This document shows, in pieces, positions 7,139-12,819 of a DNA stretch of 12,819 nucleotides. The DNA comes from an uncultured Odoribacter sp. (GTDB lineage: Bacteria; Bacteroidota; Bacteroidia; Bacteroidales; Marinifilaceae), in NCBI GenBank assembly GCA_905193145.1, contig CAJJNP010000088.1, positions 1 through 12,819 on the forward strand. The letters run 5' to 3'. The notes under the pieces are model-generated. The model did no database searches, was not told the origin of the DNA, and saw nothing but the letters and a program-made list of their open reading frames with translations. Positions within the stretch are counted from its first letter, which is position 1. Every line of letters begins with the position of its first letter. Both the position numbers and the translations under genes were made by a program.

Positions 7139-8803
7139 ATGCAAGAGTCAGAACTACAACAATATCTCCTTCGCAACTATCCACAAGAGAATGCTCGTTG
7201 CGAATGGAAGGAATTCAAGAATTTGAAGAACTCATTCTGTGGGGATGAGAAAAACGATATCATCTCATATGTGTCGGCTATTGCCAATATGGGAGGAGGA
7301 CATTTAGTGATAGGGGTACATGACAGTTCTTTGGAAATTGTCGGGACTGATACCTATAACTATGACCGGCAAAAGGCAATTCTTCGTTTAACGGAACGCT
7401 GTATCAATCTTTCGACAGAAGGTCTTGATATTGAAGAGTTTGTTACCGATGACACTAACAAGAAGGTTTGGGTAGTCCATATTCCCAAGCATCGTCCCAA
7501 ATTGCCTGTTTACGCTCATAACAAAGCATGGCAGCGAATTGAAGATTCTCTTGTAGAGTTGACCACAGAACGCATGAATGTCATTCTTGATGAGCCAATA
7601 TTTGGCGAAACAGATTGGTCTGCACAGATTGTTCCTGATGCAACGATAGATGACCTTGACGAAGTTGCTATAGCTAAAGCCCGCAAAATGTTTAAAAAGG
7701 TACATAGTCGTATTCCCGAATCAGAGGTAAATGCTTGGGATATTCAGACATTTCTTGGCAAATGCGGACTGACAAGAAATGGAAGCATCACTCGTGCCGC
7801 TATCATATTGTTGGGCAAATACGAATCAGCCTTTAAACTGCGTCCTGTTGTCGCTCAGGTAACTTGGACACGCAGGGATGCAAATCAAGATGTGGTGGAC
7901 TACGAACATTTCACTGTTCCATTCATACTGACAGTAGATGAAATTCTCTCAAAGATTGAAAATCTGACTTTGCGTGAAATGCCTGGTGGTACGCTTTTCC
8001 CAGATACAATGAAACAGTATGATGACTACACTATACGCGAAGCACTTCATAACTGCATTGCTCATCAAGATTACACGATGCAACAGCGTGTCAATTTCGT
8101 TGAGAATCCCGGCTACCTATATTATTCCAACGCCGGTACTTTCATCCCCGGAACTTTGGAAAATGCTTTGAGAAATGAGGAATCTCAGACCTATTTCCGC
8201 AATGAATGCCTATGCAAGGCAATGGTGGACTTCAATATGATTGATACCGTAAGTCGTGGCATCAAGAAAATGTTTAATGAACAATGGCGCAGACACTTTC
8301 CGATGCCGGACTACGAGATTGATGCGGCAAAAAAGAAAGTTGTAGTACGCATATATGGTAACGAGATCAATAAACGATATACGGATTTATTGAAGACTGA
8401 CAACACTCTATCATTATGGGATTGCATATCTCTCGATGCTGTGCAGAAAGGCAGATTCATACATGAAGATGTTGCAAAAGACTTGCTGAACAGGGGACTT
8501 ATTGAGGGCGATGCTCCCAATTATACAATTTCTTTAGGAGTTGCTAAAGCCACTCGTCAATTGCAAGGTTACACCAAGCAAAAAGGACTTGATAAGGACA
8601 AAATTAAACAGATGGTTTTGCAATATCTTAAGAATGCTGGATCAGATGGAGCCAAACGTGATGGCATCTACGAATACATCAAAGATGTAATGCCTAGCAA
8701 TAAGACTGAAGAGCAAAAACTACGCAGCCTTGGTGATCTATTGAAAGTTATGAAAGCCGAGGAATTGATTAGAACAGATGGACGAAATTGGTTTATATTA
8801 TAG
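7139..8803 (+). CDS. AlbA_2/Schlafen-like ATP-binding protein with HATPase_c_4 region and winged-helix C-terminus (554 aa)
   Basis: Residues 15-145 match the AlbA_2 (divergent AAA-4, Schlafen-like) domain: an ExKEFK segment (22-27), then AIANMGGGHLVIGVHD (47-62), and IPKHRPKLPVY...RIEDS (116-137). Residues about 297-345 resemble the HATPase_c_4 region found in RecG-like proteins: YTIREALHNCIAHQDY (297-312) followed by an NPGYLYYSNAG turn. Residues about 485-554 look like a winged helix (KIKQMVLQYLKNAG to the C-terminus). Bacterial proteins of this layout are usually annotated as putative transcriptional regulators or ATP-binding DNA-binding proteins, and Schlafen-type folds can also carry nuclease activity. 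It starts 2 bp after the DUF1848 stop, so it is an operon member. It could regulate the cassette, act as sensor, or serve as effector; the sequence does not decide. The 105 bp downstream hold palindromic sites. Confidence 0.82.
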   Translation: MQESELQQYLLRNYPQENARCEWKEFKNLKNSFCGDEKNDIISYVSAIANMGGGHLVIGVHDSSLEIVGTDTYNYDRQKAILRLTERCINLSTEGLDIEEFVTDDTNKKVWVVHIPKHRPKLPVYAHNKAWQRIEDSLVELTTERMNVILDEPIFGETDWSAQIVPDATIDDLDEVAIAKARKMFKKVHSRIPESEVNAWDIQTFLGKCGLTRNGSITRAAIILLGKYESAFKLRPVVAQVTWTRRDANQDVVDYEHFTVPFILTVDEILSKIENLTLREMPGGTLFPDTMKQYDDYTIREALHNCIAHQDYTMQQRVNFVENPGYLYYSNAGTFIPGTLENALRNEESQTYFRNECLCKAMVDFNMIDTVSRGIKKMFNEQWRRHFPMPDYEIDAAKKKVVVRIYGNEINKRYTDLLKTDNTLSLWDCISLDAVQKGRFIHEDVAKDLLNRGLIEGDAPNYTISLGVAKATRQLQGYTKQKGLDKDKIKQMVLQYLKNAGSDGAKRDGIYEYIKDVMPSNKTEEQKLRSLGDLLKVMKAEELIRTDGRNWFIL

Positions 8804-8809
8804 CCAATC

Positions 8810-8824
8810 CGTCGAATTTCGACG
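8810..8824. promoter_or_regulatory. Palindromic operator candidate 1 (7-1-7)
   Basis: CGTCGAA-T-TTCGACG is a perfect inverted repeat with 7-bp arms and a single central base, lying 7 bp after the AlbA_2 stop codon. The same arms recur at 8862-8876, with centres 52 bp apart, about five helical turns. The most likely ligand is the XRE regulator encoded at 8909, acting as a dimer to autoregulate. This is inference from symmetry, repetition and position. Confidence 0.65.
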
Positions 8825-8842
8825 AAAAGATACAGCCTATTC

Positions 8843-8849
8843 CGTCGAA
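8843..8849 (+). promoter_or_regulatory. Operator half-site CGTCGAA
   Basis: A single CGTCGAA arm lies between the two full palindromes with no matching right arm. Its left flank (TTCC) is like that of the full sites (ATCC). It may be a weak or monomeric binding site that helps cooperative occupancy, or a decayed palindrome. Confidence 0.5.
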
Positions 8850-8861
8850 AATGTTTAAATC

Positions 8862-8876
8862 CGTCGAAATTCGACG
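8862..8876. promoter_or_regulatory. Palindromic operator candidate 2 (7-1-7)
   Basis: CGTCGAA-A-TTCGACG repeats the arms of the 8810 site with a different central base. It ends 32 bp before the ATG of the XRE gene, a position suited to repressing or activating that gene's promoter. No clear TAnnTTTG box is visible here, so the promoter itself is not located. Confidence 0.65.
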
Positions 8877-8908
8877 AAACACATACTGAACTCAAAAGAA
8901 TAAAGACC

Positions 8909-9190
8909 ATGTTATTAGGAGACAAAATAAAAGAGTTGAGAGAAGAACACGGTGTGCTACAAAGGCAATTGGCAGCTTTGCTTGAAATAGACACTCCAAT
9001 GTTTAGCAAAATAGAACGTGGCGATAGATATGCCAAACGGAGACAAGTAATACAATTAGCTGAGTATTTCAAGATTGATAAAAATGAACTTCTTACACTA
9101 TGGCTGGCAGACAAAGTATTGGATGCTATAGAAGGTGAAGACGAATTAAAGCGAAAAGCCATTGAGGTTGCACAAGAAAGAATAGGCTAA
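8909..9190 (+). CDS. XRE-family helix-turn-helix regulator, 93 aa
   Basis: The N-terminal 65 residues form an XRE/Cro-C1 HTH: GDKIKELREEHGVLQRQLAALL, then IDTPMFSKIERGDRYAKRRQ with the typical SKIERG recognition-helix signature, and a third helix pair VIQLAEYFKIDKNELL. The C-terminal LWLADKVLDAIEGEDELKRKAI helix probably mediates dimerisation. In Bacteroidetes, close relatives from memory often sit beside restriction-modification or other defence genes as controllers. It is separated from the five-gene operon by 105 bp holding two perfect palindromes and a half-site, its likely operators. Regulation of its own expression, and perhaps of the whole cassette, is inferred. The ATG at 8909 is the natural start because the HTH begins only a few residues in. 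An inverted repeat follows 8 bp after the stop. Confidence 0.9.
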   Translation: MLLGDKIKELREEHGVLQRQLAALLEIDTPMFSKIERGDRYAKRRQVIQLAEYFKIDKNELLTLWLADKVLDAIEGEDELKRKAIEVAQERIG

Positions 9191-9198
9191 TCCTCACA

Positions 9199-9244
9199 AA
9201 TATTGGGAACTATATGGTATCATTACCACACAATTCCCAATATT
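9199..9244. terminator. Perfect 11-bp inverted repeat after the XRE gene, possible terminator or RNA stem
   Basis: AATATTGGGAA (9199-9209) pairs perfectly with TTCCCAATATT (9234-9244). Inside the 24-nt loop a smaller stem, TGGTA (9215-9219) with TACCA (9224-9228), can also form. It starts 8 bp after the XRE stop, so it may end that transcript, but there is no clean U-tract. It could instead be the last hairpin of a leftward RNA (see 9288-9429). Confidence 0.5.
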
Positions 9245-9287
9245 AATATTTGATAATCAGATTGATGTTTTACAATATTCGGTTCAA

Positions 9288-9429
9288 GTGTGGAACTGCA
9301 ATGCCACACCGTAGTTGATGGTCGTAGGAAACCTTGTGTACAGATGTAGTAATAGCAGCCCACGCTATAGCGTGAGAACCACTATGCCACCCTTGTACAC
9401 TTTTGAAAATTTCCTACGTTTTCAACTAC
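9288..9429 (-). ncRNA. Candidate structured RNA: small stem-loop plus long imperfect hairpin
   Basis: GTGTGG (9288-9293) pairs with CCACAC (9304-9309). Next to it, GTAGTTGA (9311-9318) pairs with TCAACTAC (9422-9429), CGTAGGAAA (9323-9331) with TTTCCTACG (9410-9418), and GTGTACA (9336-9342) with TGTACAC (9394-9400). The apex is the perfect palindrome CACGCTATAGCGTG (9361-9374). Conserved pairing broken by small asymmetric bulges is more like RNA than DNA repeats. The minus strand is chosen because -7 boxes at 9489-9496 and 9510-9517 point into it. No known RNA family is recognised. Alternatives are a MITE-like element or the end of the mobile element. Confidence 0.4.
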
Positions 9430-9677
9430 AAGATAAGCATAACGCTTCTTAATTTTTAAATACTTAAACTAAATATTCAGTTCTTCTGCAAATATAGTAA
9501 AAAATAATTCAAAGATAATATCATAACTATAAAAATAATATCTTAGTAATATATCTCTTATCGTTCTATTGTTATCTCAATACTCTTTTTCTCCTTTATC
9601 AGAGAAAGAAACGTGATAAAAAAGATTGTAATACAGAGAGGAAACAAGCGATCTTCCCGATAAATACAAAAAAGTTC
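9430..9677. other. AT-rich gene-free stretch before the ECF operon
   Basis: Together with 9191-9429 this makes a gap of more than 500 bp without a convincing gene. It is strongly AT-rich between about 9450 and 9620. Apart from the minus-strand -7 boxes I see no ORF, tRNA or repeat. The boundary between mobile cargo and chromosome probably lies somewhere in 9191-9677, but no attachment-site repeat can be identified because the other end is outside the window. Confidence 0.5.
9489..9517 (-). promoter_or_regulatory. Two minus-strand -7 box candidates facing the hairpin region
   Basis: On the minus strand, 9489-9496 reads TATATTTG and 9510-9517 reads TATCTTTG. Both fit TAnnTTTG exactly. Transcription would run leftward into 9480-9190, where there is no minus-strand gene but three hairpins occur. 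The surroundings are very AT-rich, so chance matches are possible and a -33 element at the right spacing is not clear. Confidence 0.35.
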
Positions 9678-9685
9678 TATCTTTG
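9678..9685 (+). promoter_or_regulatory. -7 box of the ECF sigma operon
   Basis: TATCTTTG fits the Bacteroides TAnnTTTG consensus exactly and lies 39 bp before the ATG at 9725, giving a leader of about 30 nt. No clear TTTG is visible at the -33 position, so the promoter may be weak or dependent on another factor. Confidence 0.55.
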
Positions 9686-9724
9686 ATGTCACGTTTTCCC
9701 TACCTCTCCGTCTTATAGATGTAA

Positions 9725-10243
9725 ATGGAACTCAAACAATTTAAAATAGACGTGCTACCCCTCCGCGATAAGTTATTAAACTATGCGCGGAAATTGACAG
9801 AAGATCCCTCCGATGCAGAAGATGCAGTGCAGGAAATCATGCTGAAGCTATGGAACATGCGGCAAAAGTTAGATGAATACCAGAGTATCGAAGCTTTGGC
9901 TATGACAATGACACACCATCTTTGTATGGACATCTGGCGAGCCAAACGACCGGATTCTCTTTCGCTGGAACAGGTACAAGCCCCCAGTCAGTCGGCCACA
10001 CCGGAACGGCTACTCGAAGAGAAAGATGAATTCCGGCTGATGAGAGAAATCATCGACTCGCTGCCTACCCTGCAACGTACCATCATACAGATGAAAGACG
10101 TGCAAGAGTATGAAACAGAAGAAATAGCCGAGATCACCGGATGCAGTGCCGAAGCCATCCGCAGCAATCTATCAAGGGCACGGAAAAAAGTGAGAGACAT
10201 TTACTTGCAAACCATAGAAGAAAAAAGGAGAAGAAAGGTATGA
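9725..10243 (+). CDS. ECF-type RNA polymerase sigma factor, 172 aa
   Basis: The length and layout fit the sigma-70 ECF subfamily. Region 2 spans residues about 8-75 with the core-binding DPSDAEDAVQEIMLKLW signature (27-43) and a WRAKRP end. Region 4 spans about 100-165, with LPTLQRTIIQMKDVQEYETE followed by the HTH EIAEITGCSAEAIRSNLSRA that contacts the -35 element. It would redirect RNA polymerase to an envelope-related set of genes. Its TGA overlaps the ATG of the next gene (ATGA, 10240-10243), so the sigma factor and its membrane partner are translationally coupled, as is usual for ECF/anti-sigma pairs. No FecR or SusCD genes follow, so this is not a typical polysaccharide-utilisation ECF locus. 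Confidence 0.93.
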   Translation: MELKQFKIDVLPLRDKLLNYARKLTEDPSDAEDAVQEIMLKLWNMRQKLDEYQSIEALAMTMTHHLCMDIWRAKRPDSLSLEQVQAPSQSATPERLLEEKDEFRLMREIIDSLPTLQRTIIQMKDVQEYETEEIAEITGCSAEAIRSNLSRARKKVRDIYLQTIEEKRRRKV

Positions 10244-10683
10244 ATATAGAAGAGTTGTTAAACAAATATTTTGACGGTGACACCACTTGTGAAGAAGAAC
10301 GGGAATTACGCCGCTTTTTCACTCAGGAGACCGTTCCGGAACATCTGAAAGAGTACAGCCCATTGTTTGCCTTCCTTGATAAAGAAAACAAACAGGCAAA
10401 AGAAGCCTGTACCGATCGTTCCTCGCTGACAGTCCCCTCACGAAAAACAGTTTTTCGCCGTCGACTGATATACTGCATGAGCGGAATGGCTGCCGGATTA
10501 CTGCTTCTATTGGGCATTGCCGGCATTCATCGCCACTTCAACGCAATACCGGATAGCTATGTCATCATCGACGGCAAATGCTACACCGACGAGAATCTGG
10601 TACGTGAACAAGCGATGGCTGCCTTCCGGAATGTGAGTCTCGACGAAGACGAACTGCTGAACAGCCTTTTCGACGAAGAATAA
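10240..10683 (+). CDS. Single-pass membrane protein, probable anti-sigma partner (147 aa)
   Basis: The chosen start is the ATG at 10240, which overlaps the sigma factor's stop codon and follows a purine-rich AAAGGAGAAGAAAGG-like ribosome binding site. A more upstream in-frame ATG at 10141 would run through sigma region 4 and is unlikely. Residues 1-75 are cytoplasmic by charge, with MNIEELLNKYFDGDTT and EERELRRFF, an N-terminal pattern common in Bacteroides anti-sigma-like proteins. A single hydrophobic segment at about 77-96 (YCMSGMAAGLLLLLGIAGI) is preceded by RRR, predicting the N-terminus inside. The periplasmic tail has SYVIIDGKCYTDENLVREQA and an acidic end. A classical HxxxCxxC zinc motif is absent, so the anti-sigma role rests on context and topology. 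Confidence 0.8.
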   Translation: MNIEELLNKYFDGDTTCEEERELRRFFTQETVPEHLKEYSPLFAFLDKENKQAKEACTDRSSLTVPSRKTVFRRRLIYCMSGMAAGLLLLLGIAGIHRHFNAIPDSYVIIDGKCYTDENLVREQAMAAFRNVSLDEDELLNSLFDEE

Positions 10684-10721
10684 AAGAACCTAAAAAATAA
10701 AGTAACCAACACATAGAAAGT

Positions 10722-11186
10722 ATGAACACAGTTATTCGCACAATATTCATCATCCTGCTACTCTTTGCCGCCACCGCAGAAATAAGGGCACAAGAGGGAT
10801 TACACAGTGCTTCCATATTTCAGAAATATGGTAAACAGAAGGGCGTGACAATGGTGGAACTGTCTAAAGACATGCTGGACTCTTATCGCATAAACCTATA
10901 CAAAAGTTTAGTATTCAAAGATGTGACGGAAGAACTGCCCTACATCCTCGACTGTCTGGAAAAAGACAGAAAAGAAGGAACCATGAAGAAATTGCAGGAA
11001 ATTGTAGAAGACGGCAAACTGCTGACAGCCTATTACCAGTTGCCGCAACTAAAGAAAGACAACCAGACGCTCAACCGGTTCATCCTCTTCAAAGTGGGTA
11101 AGAAGAACAGCGCCACCTTTATCTATATCGAAGGCAATCTGAACTCGGACGAACTGGTCGCACTCCTATTTCAAAGAAAAAATTAA
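10722..11186 (+). CDS. Exported DUF4252/DUF6108-like small protein (154 aa)
   Basis: A signal peptide is clear: MNTVIRTIFIILLLFAATAEIRA followed by QEG, with probable cleavage after residue 23 and no lipobox Cys. The mature part begins GLHSASIFQKYGKQKGVTMVELSKDML, then RINLYKSLVF, and ends in an alternating strand region FILFKVGKKNSATFIYIEGNLNSDELVALLF. The FxKYGxxKGVTxVxxSKxML opening resembles DUF4252 and related Bacteroidetes periplasmic families. Those families commonly lie behind an ECF sigma factor and a small membrane protein. Function is unknown. It lies 38 bp after the putative anti-sigma gene and 22 bp before the barrel gene, so it is an operon member, perhaps a sensor input or an envelope-stress target. 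Confidence 0.78.
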   Translation: MNTVIRTIFIILLLFAATAEIRAQEGLHSASIFQKYGKQKGVTMVELSKDMLDSYRINLYKSLVFKDVTEELPYILDCLEKDRKEGTMKKLQEIVEDGKLLTAYYQLPQLKKDNQTLNRFILFKVGKKNSATFIYIEGNLNSDELVALLFQRKN

Positions 11187-11208
11187 AACTATAAAAACTA
11201 AAAAGAAC

Positions 11209-12099
11209 ATGAAACAAATTATCTTAGCATGCCTGATACTTTTCCCGCTAACGGGCGTCATGGCACAAGAAACGACAAGAAGACAAACCATTGTAAACAC
11301 AAGCGGTGACTCGATTATCATCCGGAAAGGTGACGGTGATGTAAAAATCAAAGTTTACGAAGAACTAACTACGGACGGAGATGCCAAACAGGAAGAAAAA
11401 CTATTTGAAGGAGTCTACCTGACACGTATCGATACAGACCGTCCCAGCATATTGGACGCCCTGCCTTTTGCCCCTAAAAAGCGCAATCGCTTTGATCCGC
11501 ACTCCAGTGGCCTCTATATGGGATTCAGCAGTCTTTCCAATGATTTCTACAGTTTCAGTGCATCCGACAGAGCATCACTGAATGCTTCTAAATCATGGGA
11601 AATAGGTGCAAACCTTTTCACCAGCTATCTTCCCCTCACGCACGACCGTCATTGGGGAATGACTTTCGGGTTAGGCTGGGGATACCGCTCTTTCCGCTTG
11701 GACGGTAACCAGGCTTTCCTAAAGACCGACGGTGCTACGCAAATCGTATCCGGCGATGATGAAACCAATTATAGCAAAAGCCGCCTGCGTTACTTTCATT
11801 TCCGCATCCCTATCTCCATCGAATGGCAGACCAGAATAAACGGGCACCGCCCCATCTTCGTAGCCGCCGGTCCGGAAGTGGAAATACGCCACGGGATAAA
11901 GTCTATGGCAAAGGTAAACGGACATAAAGAAACGCTCGGTAAAGGTATGTATGTACATCCCGTCGGCATAAATCTGCTGGCACAAGCCGGATATGGCAAT
12001 TTAGGCTTTTACTTGCGCTATTCCACATACGGTCTATTTGAAAAAGGAAAAGGGCCGGATGTATATCCATTATCTTTCGGTGCATGCTGGTATTGGTAA
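11209..12099 (+). CDS. Predicted outer-membrane beta-barrel protein (296 aa)
   Basis: The N-terminus is a signal peptide (MKQIILACLILFPLTGVMA, then QETT). Residues about 20-90 form a polar, periplasmic-looking segment. From about residue 100 to the end the sequence alternates aromatic and small residues typical of membrane strands: SGLYMGFSSLSNDFYSF, WGMTFGLGWGYRSFRL, YFHFRIPISIEWQT, RPIFVAAGPEVEIRHG, GINLLAQAGYGNLGFYLRYS and a terminal SFGACWYW. The last residue is aromatic, the usual signature for outer-membrane insertion. This suggests about 8-10 strands, like PorT/OmpW-size barrels. It is the last gene of the ECF operon and is followed by a terminator. No ligand can be inferred. Confidence 0.83.
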   Translation: MKQIILACLILFPLTGVMAQETTRRQTIVNTSGDSIIIRKGDGDVKIKVYEELTTDGDAKQEEKLFEGVYLTRIDTDRPSILDALPFAPKKRNRFDPHSSGLYMGFSSLSNDFYSFSASDRASLNASKSWEIGANLFTSYLPLTHDRHWGMTFGLGWGYRSFRLDGNQAFLKTDGATQIVSGDDETNYSKSRLRYFHFRIPISIEWQTRINGHRPIFVAAGPEVEIRHGIKSMAKVNGHKETLGKGMYVHPVGINLLAQAGYGNLGFYLRYSTYGLFEKGKGPDVYPLSFGACWYW

Positions 12100-12144
12100 T
12101 GTTCCATTCTTTATAAATGAAAAAAGAGGATACAAAGATTTAAA

Positions 12145-12179
12145 ATAGCCGCCCACAAATCTGGACGGCTATCTTTTTT
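12145..12179 (+). terminator. Intrinsic terminator of the ECF operon
   Basis: ATAGCCGCCC (12145-12154) pairs with GGACGGCTAT (12163-12172) with one C-A mismatch. The loop is 8 nt, followed directly by CTTTTTT. This is a classic rho-independent terminator 46 bp after the barrel stop. An A-rich run upstream gives it some potential in the other direction too. Confidence 0.85.
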
Positions 12180-12281
12180 AGGGGGAACTGCTATTGCGGA
12201 CGGTTGTACTAATAATCTCTTTATCCTCTTTTTATTATACTATCATCCATACAGTATCAACAATAAAAAAGAAGAACTTAG

Positions 12282-12312
12282 TTGCCAATGATTATCCGAA
12301 TGATTATCTTTG
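12282..12312 (+). promoter_or_regulatory. Promoter of the nucleoside deaminase gene
   Basis: TATCTTTG at 12305-12312 matches TAnnTTTG exactly. TTGC at 12282-12285 stands 19 bp upstream, the right place for a slightly imperfect -33 element (TTTG). It lies 25 bp before the ATG at 12338. Of the promoter candidates in the window this has the best spacing. Confidence 0.65.
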
Positions 12313-12337
12313 TCTTAAACTTAAATACTGAAAATAA

Positions 12338-12805
12338 ATGACTAAGGAAGAACTAATGCAGAAGGCGATCGAGCTTTCCAACGAAAACGTAGCCAATGGT
12401 GGTGGCCCTTTCGGTGCTGTCATTGCCAAAGACGGAGAAATAATTGCCACCGGTGTAAACCGTGTAACAGCTTCATGCGATCCTACAGCCCATGCCGAAG
12501 TTAGTGCCATCCGTGCCGCAGCCGCCAAATTGGGAACATTTAACCTGAGTGGTTATGAAATATATACCTCATGCGAGCCCTGTCCGATGTGTTTAGGAGC
12601 AATCTATTGGGCCCGTTTGGATAAAATGTATTATGGCAACAATAAAACCGATGCGAAAAACATAGGTTTCGATGACTCCTTTATCTATGACGAACTGGAA
12701 TTAAAACCGGAAGATAGAAAATTGCCGTCAGAGGTGTTGTTGCACGATGAAGCGATAAAAGCTTTTGAAGCCTGGATGGAAAAAGAAGACAAGATAGAGT
12801 ATTAA
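12338..12805 (+). CDS. guaD: Nucleoside deaminase, probable guanine deaminase (155 aa)
   Basis: The protein has the zinc-dependent cytidine-deaminase fold: GGGPFGAVIAKDGEIIATG (21-39), HAE at about residues 52-54 (zinc ligand and proton-shuttling Glu), and CEPCPMCLGAIYWAR with the two Cys zinc ligands. DPTAHAEVSAIRAA, YTSCEPCPMC and GFDDSFIYDEL closely follow Bacillus subtilis guanine deaminase GuaD as I remember it. The length (155 vs about 156) and the -EY terminus also match; GuaD uses its C-terminal tail for catalysis in a domain-swapped dimer. Predicted reaction: guanine to xanthine plus ammonia, purine salvage in the cytosol. Monocistronic here, with its own promoter. A broader nucleoside or tRNA deaminase role is less likely, since TadA proteins lack this tail. 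Confidence 0.88.
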   Translation: MTKEELMQKAIELSNENVANGGGPFGAVIAKDGEIIATGVNRVTASCDPTAHAEVSAIRAAAAKLGTFNLSGYEIYTSCEPCPMCLGAIYWARLDKMYYGNNKTDAKNIGFDDSFIYDELELKPEDRKLPSEVLLHDEAIKAFEAWMEKEDKIEY

Positions 12806-12819
12806 ATACGATATGGAGT

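Noticed and set aside
9345..9400. tRNA-like stretch on the minus strand (AGTGGTTCTCACGCTATAGCGTG)
   Set aside because: It resembles a D-arm and anticodon stem, but there is no 7-bp acceptor stem or T-arm at proper distance. The pairing is explained by the long hairpin.
9311..9429. Invertible (phase-variable) promoter flanked by inverted repeats
   Set aside because: The arms are imperfect, the interior is itself self-complementary, it contains no TAnnTTTG box, and no recombinase gene is nearby.
10034..10050. Hammerhead-like CTGATGAGAGAAA
   Set aside because: There is no stem II between the two core boxes, and it lies inside the sigma factor coding sequence.
10141..10239. Upstream ATG extension of the anti-sigma-like gene
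   Set aside because: The extra 33 residues come from the out-of-frame sigma region 4 coding sequence. The ATG at 10240 has a ribosome binding site and the typical ATGA overlap.
10636..10680. TCGACGAA copies in the anti-sigma-like gene
   Set aside because: They encode the acidic LDEDE and FDEE residues, lack the palindromic partner arm, and are far from the XRE gene, so they are coding coincidences.
1..12819. CRISPR arrays, rRNA genes, complete insertion sequences
   Set aside because: I looked for regularly spaced repeats, rRNA signatures and transposase genes and saw none. The only mobility-related sequence is the partial relaxase-like end at the left.

Overview
The window looks like a Bacteroides-type genome (order Bacteroidales). 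Three signs support this: TAnnTTTG -7 promoter boxes, an ECF sigma operon ending in a small outer-membrane barrel gene, and weak Shine-Dalgarno use. It splits into an accessory block of about 9.2 kb and an ordinary chromosomal block.

Accessory block (1-9190). The window opens inside the C-terminal end of what is probably a relaxase/mobilisation protein, so the block probably sits on a mobilisable or conjugative element. About 160 bp later begins a tight five-gene operon on the + strand (490-8803): (A) an N-terminal NERD-type nuclease domain fused to an Rsm22-like SAM methyltransferase with a Cys/His cluster; (B) a very compact superfamily I helicase; (C) an 823-residue protein I cannot assign, with an internal repeat; (D) a DUF1848 protein with a radical-SAM-like CX3CX2C motif at its C-terminus; (E) an AlbA_2/Schlafen-like protein with a RecG-like HATPase_c_4 region and a C-terminal winged helix. 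C and D overlap by 14 bp, D and E are 2 bp apart and A and B are 8 bp apart, so the genes are probably co-transcribed and act together. I recognise no named defence system with this composition. Nuclease, methyltransferase, helicase, Fe-S/radical-SAM-like protein and ATP-binding regulator on a mobile element suggest an undescribed nucleic-acid modification or anti-phage cassette. This is inference. Downstream lies a small XRE regulator (8909-9190), preceded by two perfect 7-1-7 palindromes and one half-site that look like operators.

Junction (9191-9724). There is no convincing gene, but there are three hairpins: a perfect 11-bp inverted repeat, a small stem-loop, and a long imperfect hairpin of about 119 nt whose apex is a perfect 14-bp palindrome. 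Two minus-strand -7 boxes to the right face into this region, so it may encode a structured RNA read leftward. It may equally be the end of the mobile element.

Chromosomal block (9725-12819). An ECF sigma factor overlaps a single-pass membrane protein (probable anti-sigma partner) by ATGA. Two exported proteins follow: a DUF4252/DUF6108-like lipid-free secreted protein and a predicted outer-membrane beta-barrel. This is probably one envelope-related operon, closed by an intrinsic terminator at 12145-12179. A separately promoted guanine-deaminase-like nucleoside deaminase completes the window.
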